From Punctularia strigosozonata HHB-11173 SS5 (Eukaryota > Basidiomycota > Agaricomycetes > Corticiales > Punctulariaceae): a DNA stretch of 64,000 bases. How positions within the stretch are numbered: the stretch's first letter is position 1; each line of letters opens with the position of its first letter. The stretch spans positions 1,730,956 to 1,794,955 of the forward strand of contig NW_006767437.1 of assembly GCF_000264995.1 (NCBI RefSeq), read 5' to 3'. The translations under genes and the position numbers were made by a program. Shown here in pieces: positions 46,601 through 59,522 of the stretch. The notes under the pieces were generated by a model that searched no databases, was not told the origin of the DNA, and saw only the letters and a list, made by a program, of their open reading frames with translations.

Positions 46601-49600
46601 AAGGGTGACGTGGTCGCCGAGGACATCGCCGATATGACTTACGAGGAGGTGCTGCTGCGCATGGTGCGCTTGATGTACGTCGCGCATGAGGGACGATGGA
46701 TCGATACCTCGCTGCGGAATCTCACCGGCGACTGGCTGAGACGCACGGAGGAGCGGTTTGCGGGCGTGAACGGTGGGAAGCCGAAGCCGAGCATGTTGCA
46801 ATCCTTCACGTCGCTCGACGAGCCGCTGCCGTTCATCGAGAAGTTCCTCAACCTGTACCCGCTCGCCAAGGAGCAGCTGCTGGCAGCGGAGGATAAGGCG
46901 TACTTCCTCACGATCTGCCAGCGTCCTGGCCAGAAGCCCGTTCCGTTTATTCCCGTATTGGACGCGTCATTCGAAGTCTGGTTCAAAAAGGTGCGTCTTT
47001 CTCGTTTGTGTTCTGATCACCATGTCTGACGGTGGTTTCAGGATTCGCTCTGGGCCGCGGAGGACATCGAGGCAGTCTTCGACCAAGACCCGCAGCGTGT
47101 TTGCATCCTGCAAGGTCCCGTTGCGGCGAAGCACGCTACCATTAAGGACGAGCCTATCAAGGACATGCTCGACAATATCACCTCATTGCTCGTTGACAAA
47201 CTCGTTGAGCGCCAATACGCCGGCGACAAGAGCAAGATTCCCACCGTCGACTACCTTGGTTCTGCGCCTGCTGTTGCTTCATTCCCTGCGGGCGTTAACG
47301 CCACACGAGATGAGAACTCAGTGTCCTTCAGCATCGGGTCGGACGTTCCGTCGACAGAGGCCTGGCTTGAAGCCCTTGCAGGTCACAAGCTCTCATGGCT
47401 TCGCGCGTTCCTCGCCTCGACGACCGTCGTTCAGGGCACGTCCTACATCGACAACCCCGTCCGCCGCCTGTTCGCGCCTCGTGCGGGCCAGAAGGCAGTT
47501 ATCCGGCTCAGCGGCGGCTCGCCGATCGGCGTCAAGCTGTTCGGTGCCGCCCGTTCCGAGGGTGTTCACAAGCCTGCGTTCGAGGCCGTGGACGTCAAGT
47601 ACGACGCCGCGCAGCGGCTTATCAACCTGACGATCTTCGAGGATCGTCGCGACGCTTCCGTGCCGCTGTTGCTTCAGTTTAAGTACACCCCCGAGACCGG
47701 CTACGCTCCCATACGCGAGGTCGCCGAGGGCCGCAACCAGCGTATCAAGGAGTTTTACTGGAAGCTTTGGTTCGGCGATGATTCCACTCTGCCTGCGCTC
47801 GACGTGCACGAGACTTTCGTCGGTCCTGAGGTTCGCATCGAGGCGTCAGACATCGAGACCTTCTGCGCCGTTGTTGGTAACCAGGGCGAGGCGTTCAAGA
47901 CCACCCGGACCGAAGTCGTCAAGGCTCCCATGGACTTCGCCATCGTTACAGGCTGGCAGGTATGTCATCCATATGTTTTCATGTGATCAGGCGGGAGCTG
48001 AGTGCGCGATTCTAGGCTATCATGAAGTCGATCTTCCCTGCATCTATCGATGGCGACCTGCTAAAGCTCGTCCATCTGACCAACGGATTCAAGATCGTCG
48101 ACGGCGCGAAGCCGCTCAAAGCAGGCGATATCTGCAGGGCCGAGGCGAAGATTGTTTCCGTCGTCAACGGCGATGCCGGCAAGACGGTGAAGGTCAAAGG
48201 TCATGTTTACAGCCAGGGCAAGCCCGTCGTCGAGGTCGTGTCGTCCTTCCTCTACCGTGGACGGTTCACCGATTACGAGAATACCTTCGAGACCACCGAA
48301 GAACCCGATTATCTCGTGGAGATCCCCAACGACGCGGCGGTCGGCGTTATCCAGAGCAAGGAGTGGTTCGAATGGGACGATGACACCAAGCCCCTTCAAG
48401 CTGGTACCGGGCTTATCTTCCGCATCAAGTCCGAGATATCATTCAAGAGCAAGAGCTCGTACCGCTCGCTGACCGTCACAGGTGACGTTTTCGTCCGCGA
48501 CCAGTTGAAGCGCCTCGTCAAGGTCGGCACCGTCGACTTCGACCAAGAGGACTGCCACGGCAATCCGGTTCTGGCTTACCTGCAGCGTCACGGCAAGCCG
48601 CAGGGCTTGCTCTCCCCTCTGCCAAACGATGGTTACTCGCTGTCCAACGAGCCGGCGACCTTCGTCACTCCGTCGACCAACGAACCCTACTCCAAGGTGT
48701 CCGGCGACTTTAACCCGATCCATATCAACCCATACTTCTCGAACTACGCCTCTCTTCCTGGTACCATAACGCACGGCATGTGGTCGAGCGCGGCCACTCG
48801 CCGCTATGTCGAGACGATCGTCGCTCAAGGCAACCCAGACCGCGTCAAGTCGTAAGTCTTCACCATTCGTTCCTCACCTACTGATTACTGACATTGCCTC
48901 AAGGTACGAGGTCGCCTTTGTGGGGATGGTCCTCCCCGGGGACGAGCTCAATGTCAAGCTCCGCCACATCGGGATGAGGAAAGGCAACATGGCGATCAAG
49001 GTTGAGACCTTCAACCAGCGCGGGGACAAGGTCCTCGACGGCTCCGCCGAGGTCGCGCAGCCTACCACTGTTTACGTCTTCACTGGCCAGGGCTCGCAGG
49101 AGCCGGGCATGGGCATGGAGCTTTACAACACCTCGCCAGCTGCTAGGGCTGTGTGGGACGCTGCCGACGCCCATCTCACCACCGTTTACGGGTTCTCGAT
49201 CATCGATATCGTCAAGAACAACCCCAAGGAGAAGACGGTGCACTTCGGTGGTCTCAAGGGCCAGGCTATCCGCCAACGTTACATGGAGATGACCTACGAC
49301 ACAATGGATCGTGATGGCAACATTCGGACGCTCCCGTTATTCGGAGACATCAACATTCGTTCGCCTCAGTACACGTTCAGCCACCCCAACGGTCTCCTCT
49401 TCGCTACTCAGTTCGCTCAGATCGCGCTCGTCGTGGTGGAGAAGGCGGCGTTTGAGTGTATGCGTGCGAAGGGATTCGTGCAGCCTGACTGCGCGTTTGC
49501 CGGTCACTCGCTCGGCGAGTACTCCGCGCTCGCGTCCATTGCCGACGTTCTTCCGATCTCATCTCTCGTCGACGTCGTCTTCTACCGTGGTATCACTATG

Positions 49601-52600
49601 CAGCGCGCTGTGGAACGCGACGAGCACAACCGCTCCAACTACGCTATGTGCGCGGTTAACCCGAGCAGGATATCGCCTTCGTTCTCAGATGCCGCTTTGC
49701 GTGAGGTTGTTGACGCGATCGCGCATCGCACTGGCTGTCTTCTTGAAATCGTCAATTACAACGTCGAGGTACGGCTCGCGGACTTCGCGGTGTTGTCACT
49801 CTGCTCACTTGAGATCATAGGGTCAACAATATGTCACTGCTGGCGAGCTGATTGCGCTGCAGACGCTCACTAACGTGCTCAACTACCTGAAGGTCCAGAA
49901 GGTTGATATTGCGAAGGTATGCTGCGTCTCTTCTGGATATCGTTGTTCTCTTGCTTAACGCTGCACGCAGTTGACGGAGCAGCTGAGCATCGAGAAGGTC
50001 AAGGAGATGCTGGCGGAGATTATCGACTCGTGCTACCAGCGCTCGCAGGAGCTGCAGAAGGCCGAGGGCTATATTACGCTCGAGCGTGGGTTAGCGACAA
50101 TCCCGCTTCCTGGCATTGATGTGCCATTCCACTCGCGTTACCTGTGGGCCGGTGTTATGCCGTTCCGTGCATGTAAGCCTGCAATGCTGCATTCGCTTGA
50201 ACTACGCTGACGACGCCTTTACGTGACAGATCTGTCCAAGAAGATCAACGCTGCTCACCTGAATCCCGACATGCTCATCGGCAAATACGTCCCCAATCTG
50301 ATTGCCAAGCCCTTCGAAGTCTCTCGCGAGTACGCGCAGATCATCTACGATCAGACGTCCTCGCCTCGTCTCGACAAAGTCCTGCGGAACTGGGAAGAAG
50401 AACAGTGGGCCGCGCCGGACCAGCGCCAGAAGCTTGCCTACACGATCCTCGTCGAGCTCCTGGCCTACCAGTTTGCATCGCCCGTCCGATGGATCGAGAC
50501 TCAGGACATCCTGTTCACCCGCTACGACTTCGATCGCTTCATCGAGATCGGTCCCTCGCCGACGCTCACGGGCATGGTTTCGCGCACTCTGAAGGCGAAA
50601 TACGAGAGCCAGGATGACTCGCATGGCCGTCGCCGTACTATCCTTTGCCACGCTAAGCATACCAAGGAGATATACTATCAATTCGAAGACGCTCCGGAGG
50701 AAGCTGCGGAGTCTACGGAGGAAACCCCTGCAGAGGCTCCCGTGGCAGCAGCCGCCACGCCTGTCGCTGCTGCAGCCGCCCCTGCTCCTGCGGCTGCTGC
50801 TGCCAGCGTAGAAGATGTTCCCATCAAGCCGATCGAAATCCTCACCGTGATCGTCGCGCAGAAGCTCAAGAAGAAGGCGGACGAGGTACCTTTGTCGAAG
50901 TCGATCAAGGACCTGGTGGGCGGTAAATCGACGTTGCAGAACGAGATTCTCGGCGACCTACAACTCGAATTTTCATCGGCGCCGGAGAAGGGTGAGGAGC
51001 TGCCCCTCGAAGAACTTGGTTCGTCTTTGACCGGCACTGGCGGCTTGGGCAAATACACCTCCGGCCTCGTTTCCCGTCTTGTCGGTGGGAAGATGCCTGG
51101 CGGTTTCAACATTTCTGCGATCAAGTCATACCTCTCGAAATCTTGGGGCCTGGGACCCTCTCGTGCCGACGGCGTTCTGTTGCTTGGGACAACGATGGAA
51201 CCTCCGAAGCGTCTCGGATCGGAGGCGGAGGGCAAGGCATGGCTCGATAGCGTCGTCGCGGCCTACGCTCAACGATCGGGCATCAGCCTGTCTTCTGGTG
51301 CTGCTGCCGGCGCTGGTGGAGGCGGAGGAGGCGGCGCTGTTATCAACAGCGAGGAGTTCCTGAAGTTCCAGGCAGAGCAAGAGCAGTTCGTTGGTCAGCA
51401 GATCGAGCTCTTTATGCGTTACCTAAAGAAGGACTCGCGTGCTGGCGAACTCGCTTATGACAAGGAGAAGGCGACCGTTGCGGCTTTGCAAGCCAAATTG
51501 GATAGCATCGCCAAGGAGCACGGCGACTCGTACATCGATGGTATCCAACCCGTCTTCGATCCGCTCAAGGCTCGCCATTTCGACTCCGCTTGGAACTGGG
51601 TTCGTCAAGATGCTCTGCTCATGTTCTACGATATCATCTTCGGGCGTCTCACCACTGTTGATCGCGAAATCACGGCGCGCTGCATCGCTATCATGAACCG
51701 TGCGGACCCCGCTCTGGTGGAGTACATGCAGTTCTACATCGATCGCTGCGACCCAACGAAGGGCGCTACATACAAGCTCGCGAAGGAGTTTGGTCAACAG
51801 CTTATCGACAACTGCAAAGAAGTCGTCGGACACCCCCCGCTCTATAAAGACGGTGAGATCCGCCGTATCGCGTTCATTACACATCGCTCATATCTTTTTG
51901 CAGTGACGTTCCCCACCGCGCCCCGGACGGAAGTGACAGAGAAGGGCGATATCGTCTACTCCGAAGTCAACCGAGAGAACGTTCGCAAGCTGGAGGCTTA
52001 CGTTGAGGAGATGTCCAGCGGTGACGCAGTGCACGGCAACGTCAACATCAATAAGGTGCACGAAGACGTCCTCAAGCTCTGGAATGTGGTCAAGTCACAA
52101 CCCGAGATCAGCGAGGAGCAGAAGAACAGGATCAAGGCTCTGTACGAGGGCGTCGTCAAGTCTCTCAAGAAGCCCGCCGAGCCACCCCGCCCTCGACCTG
52201 CCGCTCCTCGCAAGCGTCGCGCGTCGTCTCAGTTCCTCCGCCCTCAGATCTCTGGCGTCACGTCGGTCTCCGCGGACAAGATTCCCTTGCTGCACTTGAA
52301 GCGCAAGGTCGGCACGAGCTGGGAGTATAGCAGCAACCTCACCGGCGTGTATCTGGACGTCCTCCATGAAATCGCGACATCGGGCACAACATTCAAGGAC
52401 AAGAACGCGCTCCTGACCGGCGTCGGCAAGGATTCGATTGGAGTAGAGATTGTCAAAGGCCTACTCTCCGGTGGCGCTCACGTCGTCATCACCACCTCCC
52501 GCTACAACCGCTCCACTGTCGAGTATTACCAGGGCATCTTCCAGGTGCACGGTAGCCGCGGTTCCGCGCTGACTGTGGTGCCATTCAACCAGGGATCTAA

Positions 52601-55600
52601 GCAAGACGTCGAGGCCCTCGTCGACTATGTCTACGACACCATGGGCCTGGACCTCGACTACATCTTGCCCTTCGCCGCCATCCCGGAGAACGGACGTGAA
52701 ATCGACGGCCTTGACGATAGGTCGGAACTGGCTCACCGCATCATGCTCGTGAACCTACTTCGCATTCTCGGCGCTGTTAAGACGAAGAAAGCCAGCCGCC
52801 GCATCGTCACTCGCCCCACCCAAGTCATCCTTCCCTTGTCGCCCAACCATGGCTTGTTCGGTAACGATGGCCTGTACTCCGAATCGAAGATTTCCCTCGA
52901 GACCCTGTTCAATCGGTGGGCGTCCGAGAGCTGGGGCGAATACCTCTGCCTGGCAGGTGCAGTTATCGGGTACGTGTTTTGTATAACAGTCTTGTGCTCT
53001 TCGCTTATTTGCAACTTCTAGATGGACGCGCGGCACCGCGCTTATGGCCGCGACAAATATGGTCGCGCAGGATATCGAGAGCTACGGCGTCCGGACGTTC
53101 TCGTCAAAGGAGATGGCGTTCAATATCCTCGGCCTGATGCACCCGCTTTTGTTCAGTATTACCCAGGTCGAACCCATCTGGGCCGATCTCAACGGCGGTA
53201 TGGACCGTCTACCTGATCTCGCCGACATTACCACCCGTGTCCGCCAAACGATCCAGAAGAAGAGCGAGCTTCGCCGAGCAATCGCCCGCGACAACGCTGC
53301 CGACTTCAAGGTCACCAACGGCACGGAGGCTGAACGCGTTCTTCAGACGCTGAACGTCACCCCGCGAGCCAACTTCCGCTTCGAGTTCCCCAATTTGGAA
53401 TCGCCGGAATCACTCGCCAACCTTTCCAAACTGCAGGGTCTTATCGACCTCGACCAGGTCGTTGTCATCACCGGCTTCGCTGAAGTCGGTCCTTGGGGCA
53501 GCTCGCGCACGCGGTGGGAGATGGAGGCTCGAGGCGAACTCACTATCGAAGGTTGCATCGAAATGGCGTGGATGATGGGCTACATCAAGCACTTCGATGG
53601 CCGCCTCAAGGATGGCACACTCCACGTTGGATGGGTAGACGCGAAGACCGGCGAACCGGTGGACGATAAGGACGTACGCGGAAAGTACGAACAAGATATC
53701 CTCAAACACGCCGGTGTTCGCCTCATCGGTATGTACGAGGTCGCATACAGGGATACCCATTACTGACGGACTTTGCAGAGCCTGAGCTCTTCCGTGGCTA
53801 TGATCCGAAGAAGAAAGTCTTCAGGCAAGAGATTGAGCTTACGCACGATCTCGAGCCTTTAGAGGTCTCTCAAGTGGAAGCAGAGAAATTCAAGCACGAA
53901 CACGGCGATAAGTGCGATATCTGGGCTGCCGATGGGGACCAATGGTTCGCCAAGCTCAAGAAGGGTGCGCGAATCCTCGTGCCGAAGGCTGCGAAGTTCA
54001 GCCGCACGGTCGCCGGACAGATCCCTACGGGGTGGAACGCTGGTCGCTACGGCATTCCCGACGACATCGTTGCACAGGTCGACCGGTCGACGCTTTGGGC
54101 TCTGGTCTCTGTCGCCGAGGCCCTCAACATGTCCGGTATCACGGACCCGTACGAGCTATACAAGCACGTGCACCCCTCCGAAGTCGGCTCGAGCATAGGC
54201 AGTGGCATGGGTGGAATGGAGAGTTTGTCAAAGATGTTCACGGATCGTCGTGAGGAGAAGGAGGTGCAGAACGACATCCTCCAAGAGACGTGAGTCGCTC
54301 TTTGCATTCATAGCTTACTTGCTGATCATATCCGCTCTTAGGTTCATCAATACGGTTGCTGGCTGGGTCAACCTTCTCTTACTTTCCTCCAGTGGCCCTA
54401 TCAAGATCCCGGTCGGCGCATGGTATGCAGCCATTCTCTGTCGTCTAAGCGTATATTCACAACGATTTTAGCGCCACCGCTCTGCAATCGCTCGAGATTG
54501 CCTGCGACACCTTGCTCTCAGGCAAGGCGAAGGTGATGTTGGCCGGAGGCTACGACGATCTCAGCGAGGAGGGCTCGTACGAGTTCGCGAACATGAAGGC
54601 GACGTCCAACGCGGAAACGGAGTTCGCCATGGGCCGTGAACCGACCGAGATGTCGCGCCCCACCACTACGACTCGATCCGGCTTCATGGAAGCCCAAGGG
54701 ACCGGTGTGCATGTTGTGATGACCGCCAAGACGGCCTTGGAACTTGGTGCCCCGATCAGGGGAATCGTCGGCTTCACCTCAACGTCTACGGACAAGGCCG
54801 GGCGGTCTGTTCCCGCTCCTGGTCGTGGCGCGCTCACTGTCGCGAGGGAGGTGCCATCTAAGCAGCCATCACTTCGTCTGAACCTCGACTATCGGGCTCG
54901 TCAGCTCGCCTTCCGTCGCAGGCAAATCTCACAATGGCTCGAGCATGAGCAGGAGGAGCTTCGTGAAGAGGTGGAATCCCGCCGGGCTCAGGGCGAGGCC
55001 GTAGACGAAGAGTACATCGCGGCTCGTGTCGCCCACATCGAGCAAGATGCGGCTCGCCAGGAGAAGGATGCCATGGCGACCTTCGGTATGCTCCAAGGAG
55101 CATCTCCCGAAGTCGCCCCTCTTCGTCGTGCCCTCGCTGTATGGGGTCTCACTGCGGACGATGTAGGCGTTCTGTCCATTCACGGCACCAGCACCGGCGC
55201 CAATGAGAAGAATGAGACCCACATCTGGAACGATATCTTCACCACCATTGGACGCAGCAGGGGCAACGCTGTCCCCGTCATGGCGCAGAAGAGTCTCGTC
55301 GGCCACTCGAAGGGAGGTTCGGCCGCGTGGCAGCTCGCCGGTCTCTTGCAGTCCGTCATCACCGGCGTCGTTCCTGGCAATCGCAATGCAGACAACATCG
55401 ACGCCTTGTTTGAGGAACGCCGCATGCTCATGTTCCCGTCGAAGTCGATCCACACCGACGGCATTCGCTGTGGTGTCATGTCATCCTTCGGTTTCGGCCA
55501 AGTTGGTGGCACGGCGCTCGTCCTGCACCCACGCTACCTGTTCGCCGCGCTCAAGCCGGAGCAATATAGCGCTTACAAGGCTCGCAACCGCGAGCGCGCT

Positions 55601-56312
55601 CTGCTCTCGTACAAGGCTATGAGTGAGATGATGATCACGAACTCTCTTGTCAAGATCAAGGAGGCACCGCCGTACACGAAGGAGCTCGAGGCCCCCGTAT
55701 TGCTCAACCCACTTGCCCGCGCGTCCCTCGACCCGAAGACGGGCAGTTATGTCTTCCCGGCCAAGCTGCAGAAAGAGCCAAAGTACGATACCGCCAACGT
55801 CAAGGCTGTCGAGAAGCTGTTGGAAGCCACTGGGTCTGTTGCGGGTGTGGGTGTAGACCAAGGTGCGTTCTCTCCGCTATACACGCAGGACTCGGTGCTA
55901 ATATCGACCACAGAGCTGATCTCCGCCGTCCCCTCCTCGAACCCCACTTTCGTCTCTCGCAATTTCACCGACGCTGAAGTCGCCTACTGCCGCTCGCAGC
56001 CCGCGCCCGACGCATCCTTCGCTGCTCGATGGGCTGGTAAAGAGGCCGTGTTCAAGTCGCTCGGCGTCGCCTCGAAAGGAGCCGCTGCGGGGATGAAGGA
56101 CATCGAAATTCTTCCCAATGAGGCGGGCGTGCCAACCGTCGTTCTCCACGGTGAGGCCAAGGCTGCCGCCGACGCGAAGAACGTCGCGAAGATCCACATT
56201 TCGCTGAGCCACTCCGAAGTGAGTGACCACATTGGTCCCAGATTTAACAATGGCTGACATTCGCTTCCCGCAGACTGTCGCTATCGCATTCGCTCAAGCT
56301 GTTACGAATTAG
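43697..56312 (+). CDS. FAS: fused type I fatty acid synthase (beta+alpha in one polypeptide)
   Basis: Seventeen exons, all joining in frame, give about 3928 residues: 43697-43786, 43835-45182, 45233-45536, 45586-46990, 47042-47959, 48016-48851, 48904-49768, 49821-49916, 49971-50172, 50230-51852, 51904-52969, 53022-53728, 53779-54289, 54342-54422, 54472-55862, 55914-56218, 56274-56312. Domain order: acetyl transferase (GGQGTNE about 176, GHSQG about 286), enoyl reductase ([15 protein letters not shown] about 599), dehydratase ([13 protein letters not shown] about 1583), malonyl/palmitoyl transferase (GHSLGE about 1832), Ala/Pro linker, one acyl carrier domain (Ser in GGKSTLQNE about 2254), ketoreductase ([14 protein letters not shown] about 2728), ketosynthase (Cys in PVGACATAL about 3351, His in SIHGTSTG and GHSKGG), and a C-terminal phosphopantetheinyl transferase. 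It makes palmitate/stearate CoA in the cytosol. Confidence 0.97.
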
Positions 56313-56460
56313 ACGCATTATAACACTACACGCATGGATTTTCATCTTGGTATTCTACACAGGTTGCTCACGGTTGCTTCGTTATACGCTTTTCACGTTG
56401 CTGTCAATGTATGGATACATCACGAATAGAATAATGGAAATTGTCGCATCGAACAGGGTG

Positions 56461-57408
56461 TTACATGACATGCTCGTACAGTTTATGAGTGATGAGGTAG
56501 TTGGCTATGTTTCTGGGTATCATGTTTTGCCATGACGAATCCCCCCTTGCAACCTTATCCCGCACTTCACTAGAACTGAACGTTTGTTCGTCGACGCCGA
56601 TATCTATGAGCCCGATCCTACCAGATTCGAGGAACTCCTTCGCCGCTGCCATCGTCGCTTGCTCTCGCTCCTGTTGCTCATCGCTGAGGATTTGTGATCC
56701 TGCGACAACTCGTCGAGCACAAACGACGAACGAATCGTCACCCGTTGGGGAAAGAAACGCCCGAAGAGCGGTCATCATGGCTTCCTCTGTCCTGTAGTAA
56801 CGTGGAGCGAGGAGCCTCTCCAACGTGTCCAAACCGACGATGAACGTCAGCTGGGGCTTTGGCACCGCTATAGTCGGCCCCAAATCTTCTGATAGGCGTG
56901 CCAGTCGATCCGATAGCCATCTTCGCAAAACGCGCGATTTGCCTACGAAGGTGGGCTCGTCCACAATGGCCACCGCGGTATTGGCCGACCCGCCCTCGCA
57001 GGGATGGACGTGTTCGGCGAGGAGAACCATCATCTCAAGGCGCTGGACGAGGGTCGCATCCCACGGCTTGAGCGACTTGTCCGCGTTGCGCACAGAGAGC
57101 AATAGAAGGCGGGCGTCAAAGTCGGCGATGGGATTCCTCTGGTCATTCATATTCTCGGAGCTACTAGCCGCAGCAATAGACGAGCTCGCAGGCAAAGGGC
57201 GCGCGTTTGCGAGCGCGAGATGGGCGAGGGTGGGCGGATTGAAGGACGAGTCAAGGACGGATATGCGGAGGAGACGACTGGGCAGATGCTTGTTGGATAA
57301 AGGGAGAGGCCATCGATTGTGCGAGGCCCATACACATTCTACGGACGAGACGCGCTGCTGTATCCGTTGGAGCAGAGCGGACGCGACGGACTCCGTGAGC
57401 GTCGACAT
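56461..57408 (-). CDS. NMN/NaMN adenylyltransferase-like protein (POF1 type)
   Basis: A single exon of 315 residues from ATG at 57408 (MSTLTESVASALLQRIQ). The Rossmann nucleotidyltransferase start is ISVLDSSFNPPTLAHLALA, where TLAH stands in place of the usual HxGH. Later motifs are LTFIVGLDTLERLLAPRYY, FVVCARR and the C-terminal FSSSEVRDKVARGD then MIPRNIANYLITHKLY, which corresponds to the family's ISSTxVR region. NMNATs join ATP to nicotinamide mononucleotide to form NAD; yeast Pof1 is a divergent member with ATPase activity (family knowledge). An Ala/Ser-rich insert follows the first motif. Convergent with FAS (149 bp apart). Confidence 0.85.
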   Translation of the reverse strand: MSTLTESVASALLQRIQQRVSSVECVWASHNRWPLPLSNKHLPSRLLRISVLDSSFNPPTLAHLALANARPLPASSSIAAASSSENMNDQRNPIADFDARLLLLSVRNADKSLKPWDATLVQRLEMMVLLAEHVHPCEGGSANTAVAIVDEPTFVGKSRVLRRWLSDRLARLSEDLGPTIAVPKPQLTFIVGLDTLERLLAPRYYRTEEAMMTALRAFLSPTGDDSFVVCARRVVAGSQILSDEQQEREQATMAAAKEFLESGRIGLIDIGVDEQTFSSSEVRDKVARGDSSWQNMIPRNIANYLITHKLYEHVM

Positions 57409-57711
57409 GATCGACGTGATCGCACAGCCACAACGGTGCGCGACCTTCCCCATTCGTACCGAACAATTTCTCGTCTCATATGTAGTCAATCATCCCGAGT
57501 AGTTGCCAAAAAAAAAAAATGCTTTCTACTAATAGGTATGGCTCTGGGGGCGTCGTTGACCAGTAAAACGAAGGCTGCAGAGCTTTAGCCTCTGTTTCAC
57601 GGTCACGTGCAAAGTCCCCCGTCCCTTGCTAGGCCAGACGCACTACCCCAGCGCTAGGACTCGTCTCCTTGCCAGTTTACACCTACGTGATCAATCTTGG
57701 GTGATAATATC
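57409..57711. other. divergent promoter region
   Basis: Between the NMNAT-like gene and the NDUFAF7-like gene. It contains an A11-type run near 57508. No gene seen. Confidence 0.5.
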
Positions 57712-59522
57712 ATGCACCTTGCACGCGCAGTATCATGGCGACGCTTTTCACGGTTGGCCCACCAATGCCCCCGTCTCGCCCCTCGAGTGGCTCCCAGTTT
57801 GGGATGTCGAAGACGTCTTACGACCCAGGCGGTTACACCCGTTGAAAAGATTATACGAGATACGATCAAGGTTGCTGCATTACCTTTTGATTTGTGATCT
57901 AAATGGTCTCAACTTCCATATAGGCCACTGGACCGATCTCTTTCGCGACGTACATGCAGCTATGCTTGTCGCATCCAACGGAAGGTTACTACATGAAGAA
58001 GTCGAATCCTGTGTTTGGAAAGGCGGGCGACTTCGTGACCAGTCCCGAAATAAGTCAGGTTTTCGGCGAGGTACGCTCGCCCTCAGCAATGATGCACTTG
58101 CGATGGAATGAGTGACAACTTGCAGGCGTGACCGTCCAAACAGCTCACTGGCATCTGGTTCTTGTCGCAGTATAACATTGCAGGACGAGGGCGCCGGGTG
58201 CGGCTTGTTGAACTTGGGCCAGGTCGTGGAACGCTCATGTCTGACATTCTACGAGTGAGCGCCTCTTCGACGCTCATGCTCTCCTGCTTTAATCCACTTT
58301 TGTTGCAGATCTTCTCATCGTTTCCACAAATAAATGCGTTGCTTCATGAAGTACACCTCGTGGAGACGAGCCCCAATATGCGTGCGATGCAAAAGACAGT
58401 ACTGGAACCTATGTGTCGAACAGGCAAAGAAGTCTTCTGGCACGACTCCTTGGACGACATCCCGCACGACGATGCCAGTTACACAATGGTCATTGCTCAC
58501 GAGTTCTTCGACTCACTGCCCTTTCACCTACTTCAGGTCCGCTAATCTCATACAAGGTTATATCTCGTCACTTAACATTACTTGCACTGCAGAAAACCGC
58601 GCAAGGCTGGCACGAAGTCCATATAGACATCTCTCGAGACATAGCAAATCAATCCGTGCTAAATCCATCCTCCGCGGGAACCTCTGCACTTGCCCCTCAC
58701 CTCTCTCCGCGCCTATCTATCTCTACCCCACTCTCCGCCGATGGCCCTAGCGAATCCCCGCTTCCGTCCACCCTCGCCACGGGTCAAGCATCGGCTTCTC
58801 CTTTGAGACGAGTTCTTGCGCCGACACCTTCTCCGACAGCGACGGTGCTTGGCGGTTCCTCGTCGCGGTTCGCTGCTCTGCCAGAAGGCAGCCAACTGGA
58901 GGTTTCCCCTGCCGCGTTTAAGATCGCGCACAAGCTTGGACAGCTGCTCACATCGCAGGCGAATGACAAGGAAAGCGCCGGGTGCGCGCTCGTGATTGAC
59001 TACGGTGGAGACAAGGCTTTCGGAAACTCTTTCCGGGTAATAGAGTTTTTCTCGGTTCATTTTCGGGGCAAGCGCTGACTATCCCTATCCATCAGGCCTT
59101 CAAGAACCACAAGATCGTAGACGTGTTCCACCGACCGGGAGAATGCGATCTCACTGTCAATGTTGACTTCGCCTACCTCAAAGAAGCTCTGGCTGACGCC
59201 GGTACGTTCCTTTGCGCTGCTCCACCGTTTACCTCTGACTCCCTGATGAACATGTCGCGTTGGTGCAACAGGCTTGGCTCATGGTCCGCTCCCTCAACAC
59301 GCCTTCCTCAAGCGCATGGGCATCAACATGCGCGTAGAGCAGCTCAAGCGGAGCGCCAAAAGCGAGGAGAGGAAGGCAGAGATCGAGAAGGCGGCGCGAA
59401 GACTTATAGATCAGTCGGGTATGGGGACGCAGTACCAGGTCCTGGGAATTACTGGAGGCAACGAAGTGATCACAGGGAGCAGCAAGGACCTCCTTTACTA
59501 CCCGTTTACTGATGCTGCGTAA
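57712..59522 (+). CDS. NDUFAF7: NDUFAF7/MidA-like mitochondrial methyltransferase
   Basis: Seven exons (57712-57870, 57924-58070, 58144-58254, 58309-58536, 58593-59036, 59096-59201, 59272-59522) give 481 residues. An Arg-rich, acid-poor N-terminus (MHLARAVSWRRFSRL) suits mitochondrial import. Family motifs follow: ATGPISFATYMQLCLSHPTE with GYYMKK, DFVTSPEISQVFGELTGIW, the SAM-binding VELGPGRGTLMSDILR, EVHLVETSPNMR, IAHEFFDSLPFHLLQ, ALVIDYGG, and a C-terminal LAHGPLPQHAFLKRMGI. NDUFAF7 dimethylates an arginine of NDUFS2 during complex I assembly. A Ser/Pro-rich insert of about 70 residues interrupts the domain (about residues 230-300), absent from most homologues. Confidence 0.9.

Noticed and set aside
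50700-50815. Possible second acyl carrier domain in FAS
   Set aside because: The segment is an Ala/Pro-rich linker; only one GGKSTLQ serine site is present.
55860-55915. Extra 17 residues in the FAS phosphopantetheinyl transferase
   Set aside because: They come from a retained 51 nt intron with proper GTGCGT and CACAG borders; removal restores the GVGVDQELISAV core.
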